From: Bacteroidota bacterium
GTDB taxonomy: Bacteria > Bacteroidota > Bacteroidia > Chitinophagales > Chitinophagaceae
Direction: 5' to 3'
DNA: 64,000 bases
Assembly: GCA_026391455.1 (NCBI GenBank)
Contig: JAPLEH010000070.1
Coordinates: forward strand, 62,001-126,000
A model generated the notes under the pieces. The model made no database searches, was not told the DNA's origin, and saw nothing but the letters and a program-made list of their open reading frames with translations. Positions 35,394-43,765 of this stretch are shown here, in pieces. The position numbers and the translations under genes were made by a program. Numbering within the stretch: the stretch's first letter is position 1; every line of letters starts with the position of its first letter.

Positions 35394-35492
35394 ATGCACC
35401 CGGATTATCCGCATAAACTTTTTACTGACCAGCGCTGCAGTTTCAACCTGCTGATGGAAGCACTGGCGATGGATTCATTTTATCGGTGCTGA
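35394..35492 (+). CDS. Possible upstream 32-residue ORF before hppD
   Basis: An ATG immediately after the -7 box opens a frame of 32 codons, starting MHPDYPHKLFTDQRC and ending in FYRC before TGA. It ends 59 bases before the hppD start. It could be a leaderless small gene, a leader peptide or a chance frame. It contains no run of aromatic residues that would suggest tyrosine sensing by attenuation, though Tyr and Phe occur. Evidence is only its position. Uncertain. Confidence 0.3.
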   Translation: MHPDYPHKLFTDQRCSFNLLMEALAMDSFYRC

Positions 35493-35551
35493 TCTCCGCC
35501 CAAACGACGGGCCTGTATAGTTTCCATTTATTTCATTTCAAAAATTTTGCT

Positions 35552-36682
35552 ATGTCTACCTTATTAGCAACCGCTATTCAACCCAATTCCCAGACTGATT
35601 TTCTTCCCCTGCAGGGAACTGATTATGTAGAGTTTTATGTGGGCAATGCCAAACAGGCGGCCCATTTTTATAAAACAGCATTTGGCTTTCAATCCCTTGC
35701 CTATGCCGGCCCCGAAACGGGCATGAAGGATAAGGTGAGTTATGTGATCCGTCAAAATAAGCTCACGTTTGTACTCACCACACCGTTACGGATCAACAAT
35801 CCCATCGCTGACCATATTTACAAACACGGGGATGGCGTAAAAGTGCTGGCGCTGCGCGTGGATGATGCCCGCAGTGCCTTTGAAGAAACCACCAAACGGG
35901 GAGGAAAGGCATACCTGGAGCCCACAGTATTGAACGATGAGCAAGGGGACGTCGTGCTAAGTGGTATTCATACCTATGGAGATACGGTACACGTGTTTGT
36001 AGAGCGGAAAAATTATAACGGGATCTTTATGCCGGGTTTTCGCGAATGGAAATCCAATTATAACCCTACTTCCACCGGTTTATTGTATGTGGATCATTGT
36101 GTGGGTAATGTGGGTTGGAACCAGATGAACCCCTGGGTAAAATTCTATGAAGAAGTAATGGGCTTCCGCAATATCCTCAGTTTTGATGATAAGGATATTT
36201 CAACGGAATACTCTGCATTGATGAGCAAGGTGATGAGTAACGGCAATGGATATGTGAAATTCCCCATCAATGAGCCAGCCGAAGGCAAAAAGAAAAGCCA
36301 GGTAGAAGAATACCTCGATTTTTACAATGGCGAAGGTTGCCAGCACGTGGCTATTGCCACCAATGATATAGTATCCACCGTTACCCAATTGCAGGAGCGG
36401 GGCGTGGAATTCCTGAATATTCCGCCCAGTTATTATGAAACGGTACTGGAAAGGGTGGGCAAGATAGATGAAGACCTGGAACCCCTTCAGCGCCTGGGTA
36501 TTTTAATAGACCGGGATGATCAAGGATACCTGTTGCAGATATTCAGCAAACCCCTCGAAGACCGCCCGACCCTTTTCTTTGAGATCATTCAACGCAAAGG
36601 GGCCCAAAGCTTTGGCAAAGGAAATTTTAAAGCCCTGTTTGAAGCGTTGGAAAGGGAGCAGGATGCGAGAGGAAATTTGTGA
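35552..36682 (+). CDS. hppD: 4-hydroxyphenylpyruvate dioxygenase
   Basis: 376 residues from MSTLLATAIQPNS. This ATG is chosen because the conserved N-terminal region 'GTDYVEFYVGNAKQAAHFY' starts about 22 residues later, as usual, while the upstream extension needs a GTG start. The vicinal oxygen chelate fold supplies the iron ligands H182 ('YVDHCVGN'), H265 ('CQHVAIAT') and E344 ('LFFEIIQ'). The enzyme converts 4-hydroxyphenylpyruvate to homogentisate in tyrosine breakdown. The rest of the homogentisate pathway is not in the window. It is followed by a large degenerate inverted repeat. Confidence 0.95.
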   Translation: MSTLLATAIQPNSQTDFLPLQGTDYVEFYVGNAKQAAHFYKTAFGFQSLAYAGPETGMKDKVSYVIRQNKLTFVLTTPLRINNPIADHIYKHGDGVKVLALRVDDARSAFEETTKRGGKAYLEPTVLNDEQGDVVLSGIHTYGDTVHVFVERKNYNGIFMPGFREWKSNYNPTSTGLLYVDHCVGNVGWNQMNPWVKFYEEVMGFRNILSFDDKDISTEYSALMSKVMSNGNGYVKFPINEPAEGKKKSQVEEYLDFYNGEGCQHVAIATNDIVSTVTQLQERGVEFLNIPPSYYETVLERVGKIDEDLEPLQRLGILIDRDDQGYLLQIFSKPLEDRPTLFFEIIQRKGAQSFGKGNFKALFEALEREQDARGNL

Positions 36683-36685
36683 GTT

Positions 36686-36968
36686 GGAAAGTCGGGAAGT
36701 CCGGAAGTCGGGAAGTCCGGAAGACCGAAAGACGGTAAGTCCGGAAGTCAGAAAGTCAGTAAGTCCAAAAGACGGTGAGTCGGGAAGTCCGAAAGACGGT
36801 GAGTCCGGAAGTCCGAAAGTCAGTAAGTCCGAAAGACGGTGAGTCCGGAAAGTATTTCCTGACTTCCGGTCTTCCGGACTCTGTATTTGCGGTCTTCCGG
36901 ACTTTGTATTCACGGTCTTCCGGTCTTTGTATTTGCGGTCTTCCGGACTCTGTATTCTCGGACTTTTA
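36686..36968. repeat. Degenerate AGTCCGGAAG array with an inverted counterpart
   Basis: The left half is a head-to-tail run of words such as AGTCCGGAAGTC and GAAAGACGGTGAGTCC on the plus strand. The right half repeats the same words inverted, for example GGTCTTCCGGACTCTGTA. The region can fold into long stems. It holds open frames on both strands, but these are rich in Ser/Arg/Pro/Asp words and mirror the repeat, so I do not call them genes. A TATCTTTA box at 36971-36978 just beyond it may serve the next gene. Confidence 0.8.
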
Positions 36969-36970
36969 AC

Positions 36971-36978
36971 TATCTTTA
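36971..36978 (+). promoter_or_regulatory. Putative -7 box of the L,D-transpeptidase gene
   Basis: TATCTTTA, one base from TAnnTTTG, sits just after the inverted-repeat array, leaving a leader of about 60 bases before the ATG. Confidence 0.35.
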
Positions 36979-37046
36979 TCAATAGTTTAATAAATCATTG
37001 AAAATATAATCCTGTACCTGTCGTTCATCCAAACAGAAAGCAACAC

Positions 37047-38243
37047 ATGAAGAGCCTTTTAGGATCCATTATTTTCGCAGGAATGTTTATGCCGGCATTG
37101 GCACAACCCCAGGCTCCCAGGGGTGGTAGCAATTCCTTCTCCTTTATTGATTACCAGAAAAGTTTTCCGCGGCCCAGCGAAGCCATGCAACGGAAGGCAG
37201 ACACCTTGCAAAAACAATTTGAGGCTAAGAAACTTAAATGGCCGGCAAAGTATATTTATATCCGTTCCTTTAAGTACGATAGTCAACTGGAAGTATGGGT
37301 GAAGAACGAACTGAAGGAACAATTCCAGTTATTTAAGACTTACCGGGTTTGCGCACTGGCCGGAACTCTTGGCCCCAAGCGTATGGAAGGGGATTACCAG
37401 GTGCCGGAAGGTTTTTATTATATCAATGAATTCAACCCCAAGAGTAATTATTACCTCTCCCTCGGGATCAATTATCCGAATGTGTCGGATAAAATGCTGA
37501 GCGACTCCCTGCGACCAGGCAGTGAGATTTATATTCATGGCAGTTGTGTAACGGTGGGTTGCATTCCTATCCGCGACGAGCAGATCGATGAATTGTATAT
37601 TCTCGCTGCCTATGCCAAAGATCAGGGGCAGGATTTTATACCGGTGCATATATTCCCCATCCGATACAATGTGGATCGCAGTGTGAAATACCTGGAGAAT
37701 CTGACAAAAGACGATCCGGGATTGAAAAAATTCGCTGCACGACTGGAAGATGCGTATGATTATTTTGACAAATACAAACAATTGCCGGTGGTGATGATCG
37801 ATGATAAAGGTGAATACCTGGTGAATGAAGTGCCGCCCAAAAAAATGAAAGAACTGCCGGAAGAAAAACTGGTCATAAAACGCCCGCCAATGGAGCATCG
37901 CACCCGTAATGTGGGAATGTTGGTGGCATCCGTACACCAATGGCCGCAATATCCCGGTGGTGCTAGCGCATTTGCCAAATACCTGGAGCAGTTGGGCAAC
38001 GATATGACAGCCTGGCTGCCCAAAGGGATCAATAAAGCGTATGTGCAAGTGGAATTCATCGTGGACAAAGATGGAGTGCCGGTCAATTTTAAAGTACTCA
38101 AATCAGTAAAAGATGGTGAGGACTTTAATGATGAACTGATTGTACGCATGGAAAAGATGGGTACCTGGCAACCGGCCCTGCTCAATGATAAACCGGTGGC
38201 GAAAAAAATCGTGCAAACGATCACCGTAGAAGCAAAGAAATAA
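37047..38243 (+). CDS. L,D-transpeptidase (YkuD/YafK-like) fused to a TonB C-terminal domain
   Basis: 398 residues. A signal peptide ends in 'MPALAQ' (residue 20). A YkuD-type domain (about 65-215) carries the active-site pattern H164-G-S-C-V-T-V-G171-C172, with C172 as nucleophile and H164 as general base. Residues about 315-398 form a TonB_C-like domain ('VNFKVLKSVKDGEDFNDELI', 'WQPALLNDKPVAKKIVQ'). The transpeptidase part is expected to act on peptidoglycan or a protein-peptidoglycan link in the periplasm. Joining it to TonB_C is unusual and may tether it to the outer membrane or to a TonB box. A perfect terminator follows. Confidence 0.8.
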   Translation: MKSLLGSIIFAGMFMPALAQPQAPRGGSNSFSFIDYQKSFPRPSEAMQRKADTLQKQFEAKKLKWPAKYIYIRSFKYDSQLEVWVKNELKEQFQLFKTYRVCALAGTLGPKRMEGDYQVPEGFYYINEFNPKSNYYLSLGINYPNVSDKMLSDSLRPGSEIYIHGSCVTVGCIPIRDEQIDELYILAAYAKDQGQDFIPVHIFPIRYNVDRSVKYLENLTKDDPGLKKFAARLEDAYDYFDKYKQLPVVMIDDKGEYLVNEVPPKKMKELPEEKLVIKRPPMEHRTRNVGMLVASVHQWPQYPGGASAFAKYLEQLGNDMTAWLPKGINKAYVQVEFIVDKDGVPVNFKVLKSVKDGEDFNDELIVRMEKMGTWQPALLNDKPVAKKIVQTITVEAKK

Positions 38244-38270
38244 GTACATATACTTAAACTGGTATTAATA

Positions 38271-38293
38271 CCTGCCTTTTGGCGGGTTTTTTT
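38271..38293 (+). terminator. Terminator of the L,D-transpeptidase gene
   Basis: CCTGCC / GGCGGG stem (one T-G pair) with a TTTT loop and seven T after it. Confidence 0.75.
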
Positions 38294-38364
38294 ATGCCCC
38301 ATAAAAAGTAATAATCCTTCGTGAATACATGTTTTATTTTCATGACAGGGGTATTACATTTAAG

Positions 38365-38406
38365 GTGTCGGTGGGGAGGATATTTGAAAACCCGCGACAC
38401 TTTTTT
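38365..38406 (+). promoter_or_regulatory. Terminator-like hairpin immediately upstream of the lipoprotein gene
   Basis: GTGTCG (38365-38370) pairs with CGACAC (38395-38400) with possible inner GGG/CCC pairing, then six T. It ends 17 bases before the ATG of the following gene, in the position of an attenuator. A TACATTTA box at 38355-38362 would place the RNA start inside the left arm. Alternatively, it is only a terminator for read-through from upstream. Confidence 0.4.
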
Positions 38407-38423
38407 AATCCAAAAAATAACTT

Positions 38424-39047
38424 ATGAAAACACCTCGCCTCTTATTTGCCTCTTTTATTGCCGTAGTAATTGCTGCGACTGCTTGTCAGAAGAATGCACA
38501 CACCCCGAATCCTGAAAGTACAACTCGTAATGCCGGCGTTACGATGCCTGTTTCATCACTCATGTATACTGGTGGATTATCTGGCCGCGGTACTGCTGGT
38601 ACATGCAATCCAACAGCGTATATCATTACATTGGAAAGCCGGTCTTTGGTGAATGGGAAATGGGAATGGGTTTGGAGTGTTCAGAATTCCAACCCCGGTA
38701 ATGGCAATAACGGAACCGTGCAAAACCTCAGCCATTGGGGAATGCAATTTGGTTCCTGCTTTACCTGGTCTTCCGTAGTAAGTGCAGCGTATAGTGCAGA
38801 TGGTGCCACCTGGACTGGCTTTACCCCCCTGTTTCAGGCAGACCCCAGCCAGGCCTGTATGACCACACCTGTATTGAAATTTAATTATGGTACAGCAGGC
38901 AGTGCCAAATCATATTATAAATTAGTAGTGGATCGCGATTACCAGGTGGTAGGTACGCCCGGTTATTATAAATCAGGCGCCAATACCGGTTGCTGCACAT
39001 TCACCTTCCCGGGTATGGGATGTGGTGATGATGGCGATATCCGTTAA
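38424..39047 (+). CDS. Lipoprotein of unknown function
   Basis: 207 residues. A lipobox 'IAATAC' with C21 gives a lipoprotein, likely in the outer membrane. The mature protein is rich in Gly, Asn, Thr and Ser with several Cys residues ('GTCNPTAYIITLES', 'FGSCFTWSS', 'NTGCCTFTFPGMGCGDD') that could form disulfides. 'WEWVWSVQNSNPGNGNNGT' suggests a surface beta-sandwich. I recognise no family. It is transcribed alone, with a terminator-like hairpin between the upstream gene and its start. Its 3' end meets that of the aspartate kinase gene, with 18 bases between them. Confidence 0.65.
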   Translation: MKTPRLLFASFIAVVIAATACQKNAHTPNPESTTRNAGVTMPVSSLMYTGGLSGRGTAGTCNPTAYIITLESRSLVNGKWEWVWSVQNSNPGNGNNGTVQNLSHWGMQFGSCFTWSSVVSAAYSADGATWTGFTPLFQADPSQACMTTPVLKFNYGTAGSAKSYYKLVVDRDYQVVGTPGYYKSGANTGCCTFTFPGMGCGDDGDIR

Positions 39048-39065
39048 GATAATTTTTACTTGCAA

Positions 39066-40340
39066 TTATCCCTTCTGCACCGAAAGCAACAGTTGAATGG
39101 TTTCCGGAGTTTGCTGCCGCAATAAGATCGTTTTACCGGCAGTCAGTTTTTCGAATACCTCTTTACTGTAGTGAAGGACCGTAAGAAGGGATAATTCTTT
39201 TTGTACCTGTACATCCAGAAAAGCGGATGCTTCAAGAGCCAGTTTTTCAATCTTATCCGACCGGTCATCCAATACACAAAGAAAACTGATGGCACCATTT
39301 TGCGTGAGGTTGGGTTTGATATGCAGTTTTTCAAACAACTGATAGATATTTCCCACGTGCTGCTCGCCGATAAAGGAGAAATCACGCGAACTCATTTGTA
39401 CCAGCACCTGGTTTTCTTTCAGTACGATCACCGGTGGAAGATGGTGTACCGGCTGGTTATGGATCACCGTACCGGGGAGATTGGGATCCAGGAAACATTT
39501 TACCAGTAAAGGAATGCCTTTGTTTTGCAGTGGCTTAATGGTCTTGGGGTGTATCACTTGTGCGCCATAATAGGCCATTTCGATCACCTCGTTATAATTC
39601 AGCTCATACATGGGTACGGCTTCCGGAAATTGTTTGGGGTCGGCATTCATTACACTTTCCACATCCTTCCAAATGGTCTGGCTTTCCGCATCCAGCATAT
39701 TGGCAAATACGGCAGCCGTATAATCACTGCCTTCACGGCCCAGCGTGGTGCTTTCATTTTCAGACGTAGCCCCGATAAATCCTTGTGTAAGCAGTATATC
39801 ATACTGGTTGAATAAAGGCTGTACCGTTTGTGCTACGACTTGCTGTGTGAACGGCCAGTCTATCGCAGCATCCCGGAAATCATTATCGGTGCGGAATATA
39901 TCGCGTACATCGAGCCATTTATTGGTAATCCCTTTTTCATTCAGGAACGCACTTACGATAGCGGTGGAGAATAACTCACCGGCGCATACTACCTGGTCGT
40001 AATAATAATCATAATCCCGTACCGGTTTATCATGCAGCAGCCATTCCACTTCGGTAAAAAAATCGCGGAGCTGTGTTTCGCAGGCGAGATAATGCGTGAC
40101 CAGCAGGTATTTGGCGGTGGTTAGGTGCTGTTGTTTTACCTGTTCAAATAATTGCAGGGCTTCGTCTTTTTTTCCGGCAAAAAAAGCTTCGGCTACTTTT
40201 TCGAGGGCGTTGGTGGTCTTTCCCATGGCAGATACAATGATCACCAGTTTTTCTCCGGCCGAGCGCTGCAGGATGGCGGGAAGATTTTGAATTCGCTCTA
40301 TACTGTTAACCGAGGCTCCGCCGAATTTGAAGACTTTCAT
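39066..40340 (-). CDS. Aspartate kinase
   Basis: 424 residues from MKVFKFGGASVNSIERI. A longer reading adds 16 hydrophobic residues (MRIHKILVIILFINTC), but the kinase motif KFGGASV must be N-terminal, so the shorter start is chosen. The amino-acid kinase domain shows 'VSAMGKTTNALEKV' and 'GFIGATSENESTTLGREGSDYTA', and two ACT-like segments follow ('VLVQMSSRDFSFIGEQHV', 'IEKLALEASAFLDVQV'). The enzyme phosphorylates aspartate as the first step to lysine, methionine and threonine. It is monofunctional and convergent with the lipoprotein gene. Confidence 0.93.
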   Translation of the reverse strand: MKVFKFGGASVNSIERIQNLPAILQRSAGEKLVIIVSAMGKTTNALEKVAEAFFAGKKDEALQLFEQVKQQHLTTAKYLLVTHYLACETQLRDFFTEVEWLLHDKPVRDYDYYYDQVVCAGELFSTAIVSAFLNEKGITNKWLDVRDIFRTDNDFRDAAIDWPFTQQVVAQTVQPLFNQYDILLTQGFIGATSENESTTLGREGSDYTAAVFANMLDAESQTIWKDVESVMNADPKQFPEAVPMYELNYNEVIEMAYYGAQVIHPKTIKPLQNKGIPLLVKCFLDPNLPGTVIHNQPVHHLPPVIVLKENQVLVQMSSRDFSFIGEQHVGNIYQLFEKLHIKPNLTQNGAISFLCVLDDRSDKIEKLALEASAFLDVQVQKELSLLTVLHYSKEVFEKLTAGKTILLRQQTPETIQLLLSVQKG

Positions 40341-40455
40341 ACACGTATTGATAAATAGTATTATAACAAGTATCTTATGAATTCGCAAATGTCGGAATAT
40401 TCACATCAACTTTTATTCCTGCCTTGTAATACCCTTTAACTTTAACCTATTCCCT

Positions 40456-40463
40456 TATTTTTG
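40456..40463 (+). promoter_or_regulatory. Putative -7 box of the fbp operon
   Basis: TATTTTTG matches TAnnTTTG. RNA would start near 40470, which supports the fbp start at 40485 and excludes an upstream in-frame start inside the box. Confidence 0.55.
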
Positions 40464-40484
40464 TCCTGCATTAAACCTTGCAAT

Positions 40485-41501
40485 ATGGCTATCAACCGGA
40501 AAATATTAACCCTCGACGAATTCACCATTCAGCAGCTCCGCGATTTTCCCCATGCCACCGGCGAATTATCCCGTTTGCTGCGGGATATGGGTCTTGCTGC
40601 CAAGCGCGTAAATGTGGAAGTGAACAAGGCGGGATTGGTTGATATCCTCGGAGATGCAGGCACCGTAAACGTACAAGGGGAGGAGGTGAAGAAACTGGAC
40701 GTGTATGCCAATGACCAGTTTACCGGTGTTCTCCGTCACGGTATCAGTTGCGCCGGTATTGCCAGTGAAGAACTCGACGATTATGTGGCCTTCGATGATG
40801 AGATCAGTAAAAAGTCGAAATATGTATGCCTTTATGATCCCCTCGATGGCAGTGCCAATATTGATGTGAATGTGTCCATCGGTACCATCTTCGGTGTGTA
40901 CAGACGCGTTACGCCCGTGGGCTCTCTGGTTACCAAAGAAGACTTCCTGCAACCCGGCAATCAGCAGGTGGCCGCAGGTTATATGATCTATGGTTCTTCC
41001 ACCATGCTGGTATACGCCACCCGTCGGGGAGTGAATGGCTTTACGCTCGACCCTTCCATTGGTGAATGGACCCTGAGCCATCCGGATATCAAATGCCCTG
41101 AAATAGGGAGAATCTATTCCGTGAACCATGGTAACTTCTTCGAATACAGCGAGGGCGTAAAAAAATACATTACTGCCTGTCAGAAAAAAGATAAAACCAA
41201 TGGAGGCCCCTATACCCAGCGCTATATTGGAAGCATGGTGGCCGATGTACACCGCAATCTTATTAAAGGAGGGATATTTACTTATCCGGGTACTACCAGC
41301 AAACCCAAAGGGAAATTGAGGCTGCTGTATGAATGTAACCCCTTTGCTTTTATAGTGGAAGTGGCGGGTGGTAAAGCAACGAACGGAAAGGAAAGAATAC
41401 TGGATATACAACCTACGGAATTGCACCAGCGGGTTCCATTCTTTGTGGGCAGTAAATTAATGATGGAAGAACTTGAAACCTACCTGAAAGAAGACCAATG
41501 A
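40485..41501 (+). CDS. fbp: Fructose-1,6-bisphosphatase, class 1
   Basis: 338 residues from [13 protein letters not shown]; the upstream extension MSCIKPCN overlaps the promoter box. Metal-binding [12 protein letters not shown] and '[17 protein letters not shown]' are class 1 signatures. The enzyme hydrolyses fructose-1,6-bisphosphate in gluconeogenesis. It ends with '[12 protein letters not shown]'. The GNAT gene starts in an ATGA overlap with its stop codon, so translation is coupled, and the following genes may belong to the same operon. Confidence 0.95.
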   Translation: MAINRKILTLDEFTIQQLRDFPHATGELSRLLRDMGLAAKRVNVEVNKAGLVDILGDAGTVNVQGEEVKKLDVYANDQFTGVLRHGISCAGIASEELDDYVAFDDEISKKSKYVCLYDPLDGSANIDVNVSIGTIFGVYRRVTPVGSLVTKEDFLQPGNQQVAAGYMIYGSSTMLVYATRRGVNGFTLDPSIGEWTLSHPDIKCPEIGRIYSVNHGNFFEYSEGVKKYITACQKKDKTNGGPYTQRYIGSMVADVHRNLIKGGIFTYPGTTSKPKGKLRLLYECNPFAFIVEVAGGKATNGKERILDIQPTELHQRVPFFVGSKLMMEELETYLKEDQ

Positions 41502-41962
41502 TCGAAATAATCAATTATGAAGACCGGTATCAGCCCGATTTCAAACGGCTGAACCTGCAATGGCTGGATAAATTTGAATTAACTGAATCCTATGATCTCG
41601 AAATTCTCAACGATCCCAGGGGAATTGTTCTCGACAAAGGAGGCCGCATCTATCTGGCCATGGATGGAAGCAGGGTAATCGGTACTGCCGGCCTCTGGAA
41701 AGAAAGTGAGCACGAATTTGAACTGGTGAAAATGGCTGTGGATGAAGAATACCGGGGCAAAGGCATCAGCAAGCTCTTATTGGAAAAATGTGTGGAAGAA
41801 GCGAAGGCATTGCAGGCAAGTAAACTATTTCTGTTTTCCAGCACCAAACTCCAAACAGCATTACGTCTCTACGAACGCTATGGATTCAAAGCGGTGGATG
41901 TAACGGGTTCACACTTCCAGACAGCAGATGTAAAAATGGAGTTATCTTTAACCCCTAATTAG
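41498..41962 (+). CDS. GNAT family N-acetyltransferase
   Basis: 154 residues. The acetyl-CoA-binding motif A region is '[20 protein letters not shown]' with the R/Q-x-x-G-x-G/A signature (YRGKGI), and motif B follows with '[21 protein letters not shown]'. It probably transfers an acetyl group to an amine in the cytoplasm; the substrate is unknown. The start overlaps the fbp stop by 4 bases and an ABC ATPase gene follows after 5 bases, so this gene is likely part of a multi-gene operon. The family is certain, the role is not. Confidence 0.9.
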   Translation: MIEIINYEDRYQPDFKRLNLQWLDKFELTESYDLEILNDPRGIVLDKGGRIYLAMDGSRVIGTAGLWKESEHEFELVKMAVDEEYRGKGISKLLLEKCVEEAKALQASKLFLFSSTKLQTALRLYERYGFKAVDVTGSHFQTADVKMELSLTPN

Positions 41963-41967
41963 TAACC

Positions 41968-42729
41968 ATGTCAGGTACGATCATATCTGTAAAGAATCTT
42001 GTAAAGAATTATGGCAATTTCCAGGCGGTAAAAGGAATCTCCTTTGATGTAAAAGAAGGGGAGATATTCGGATTACTGGGTCCCAATGGAGCCGGCAAGT
42101 CCACCACCCTGGAGATCATCGAAACCCTGCGGGAAAAGACCAGCGGTGAAGTAATCGTGGACGGGTTTGATCTGGATAAGCGACCCGAAGAGATCAAGAA
42201 AATCATCGGGGTACAGTTGCAGGCCAGCGGGTATTATCCCGGTCTCAACCTGGTGCAGTTGATCGAACTTTTTTGCGGGCTGTACAATCGTACCGTCGAT
42301 CCGATGGAATTGCTGGAGACGGTGAACCTGAAGGATAAAGCAAAGGCCAAAGTGAAGGAGCTGAGTGGCGGACAGAAACAACGATTCTCTGTTGCCACCA
42401 CGCTGATCAATGAACCGCGGATTATATTTCTCGATGAACCCACCACTGGACTCGATCCGCAGGCGAGAAGAAGCCTCTGGGAGTTGATCCGGAATATACG
42501 CCAGCGGGGTACAACCGTGATCATCACCACCCATTATATGGATGAAGCAGAATACCTCTGCGATCGCGTGGCCATCATAGATGCCGGCCAAATCATTGCA
42601 CTCGACACGCCGGATGCGTTGATTGATCAGTTGATCGCCGAAGGATTTGAACGGCCTAAATCGATGAAGATGGCCAATCTCGAAGATGTATTTATATACC
42701 GCACGGGCCGTTCGCTGCGGGAAGACTAA
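41968..42729 (+). CDS. ABC transporter ATP-binding protein
   Basis: 253 residues. Walker A GPNGAGKST (38-46), ABC signature LSGGQ (132-136) and Walker B RIIFLDEPTT (151-160) are intact, and a His switch lies in 'ITTHYMDEA'. It resembles DRA-type (CcmA/NodI-like) ATPases that work with an ABC-2 membrane protein. No permease gene is adjacent; the next gene encodes an FKBP, so the partner must lie elsewhere. The substrate is unknown. It belongs to the forward run starting with fbp. Confidence 0.92.
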   Translation: MSGTIISVKNLVKNYGNFQAVKGISFDVKEGEIFGLLGPNGAGKSTTLEIIETLREKTSGEVIVDGFDLDKRPEEIKKIIGVQLQASGYYPGLNLVQLIELFCGLYNRTVDPMELLETVNLKDKAKAKVKELSGGQKQRFSVATTLINEPRIIFLDEPTTGLDPQARRSLWELIRNIRQRGTTVIITTHYMDEAEYLCDRVAIIDAGQIIALDTPDALIDQLIAEGFERPKSMKMANLEDVFIYRTGRSLRED

Positions 42730-42750
42730 TGAAAGGATAATTGAAAACTC

Positions 42751-43188
42751 ATGAGCGTACAAAACAAATTAAAGGAATATATGCAGGGAAAAATTGAAGC
42801 ACAAAAAACAGCCGGCGCCGCATTTATGGCGCAAAATATTTCCAAAGAAGGCGTAAAGGAATTGACCGGCGGTATACAGTATGAAGTGATCAAAGAGGGT
42901 ACCGGGGCACAACCACTGGTATCGGAATCTGTAAAGGCCCATTACAAAGGCACGCTGCTCGATGGAAAGGAATTTGATAATTCCTTCAAAAGAGGACAGC
43001 CCTTCACGGCCCCGCTCCGTGCCCTCATCAAGGGCTGGCAGGTAGCACTTCCGATGATGAAGGAAGGCAGTCACTGGCGTTTGTGGATACCTTCTGATCT
43101 GGCCTATGGCGACCGTGGTGCGGGAAGCGATATTCCCGGTGGCGCTACTTTGATATTTGAGGTAGAATTATTACAAGTAATCAAATAA
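42751..43188 (+). CDS. FKBP-type peptidyl-prolyl isomerase
   Basis: 145 residues, without a signal peptide. An N-terminal helical stretch (about 1-45) precedes the FKBP domain, recognised by 'VKAHYKGTLLDGKEFDNSF' and 'PGGATLIFEVELLQ'. It catalyses cis-trans isomerisation of proline peptide bonds in the cytoplasm, probably as a folding helper. It lies in the forward gene run, 21 bases after the ABC ATPase gene and 6 bases before the next gene. Similar short FKBPs are common in Bacteroidota. Confidence 0.92.
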   Translation: MSVQNKLKEYMQGKIEAQKTAGAAFMAQNISKEGVKELTGGIQYEVIKEGTGAQPLVSESVKAHYKGTLLDGKEFDNSFKRGQPFTAPLRALIKGWQVALPMMKEGSHWRLWIPSDLAYGDRGAGSDIPGGATLIFEVELLQVIK

Positions 43189-43194
43189 ACCATT

Positions 43195-43734
43195 ATGCCT
43201 TCTGTTGCAATCGACCCCCGCTATCCCATTGGCCAATACGAGCCCAGGCCTTTTTCTGTAGCACAGAAAGTGGAGTGGCTGGCCGATATAAAATTTTTAC
43301 CGCTTCAACTGGAAAGTGCGGTGTTGAATTTGAACGAAGACCAGTTGCATACCCCTTACCGCGATGGCGGGTGGACCGTGCATCAGCTCGTGCATCATGT
43401 GGCCGACAGCCATATGAATGCCTATATCCGGTTCAAACTCGGGCTTACCGAAGACAATCCCACCATCAAACCGTATGATGAGAATCAGTGGGTCTTACTG
43501 CATGATGTGGAAAAATTACCAATCAATATTTCGCTTACTATTTTGCATGCCGTACATACCCGCTTATACGAAACCTTGAAATATGTAAAGGATGATGACT
43601 GGAATAACCGTACGGTTTTTCATCCCGAACATAAAAAGACCATGCGGCTCTGGTACCTGCTGGGTATGTATGCCTGGCATGGCAGGCATCATACTGCACA
43701 TGTAAATGCACTCAGGGAAAAAATGAAATGGTAA
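43195..43734 (+). CDS. YfiT-like DinB-family metal-dependent protein, possible bacillithiol transferase
   Basis: 179 residues. It has the DinB four-helix fold with the metal ligands expected from YfiT/BstA: H67 in 'QLVHHVAD', H162 and H166 in 'AWHGRHHTAH'. 'GWTVHQLVHHVADSHMNAY' is typical of the YfiT family, members of which transfer bacillithiol to toxic electrophiles in Firmicutes. Since bshC and bshB1 are in the same window, a bacillithiol S-transferase role is plausible (inference). An alternative is a hydrolase. It starts 6 bases after the FKBP stop. Confidence 0.88.
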   Translation: MPSVAIDPRYPIGQYEPRPFSVAQKVEWLADIKFLPLQLESAVLNLNEDQLHTPYRDGGWTVHQLVHHVADSHMNAYIRFKLGLTEDNPTIKPYDENQWVLLHDVEKLPINISLTILHAVHTRLYETLKYVKDDDWNNRTVFHPEHKKTMRLWYLLGMYAWHGRHHTAHVNALREKMKW

Positions 43735-43765
43735 GTTATACGTGTAGTACAAATGAATCCAGCCC

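Noticed and set aside
36503-36982. ORFs on both strands through the AGTCCGGAAG array
   Set aside because: Their amino-acid sequence is a mirror of the DNA repeat (Ser/Gly/Asp/Arg words) and overlaps hppD on the other strand.
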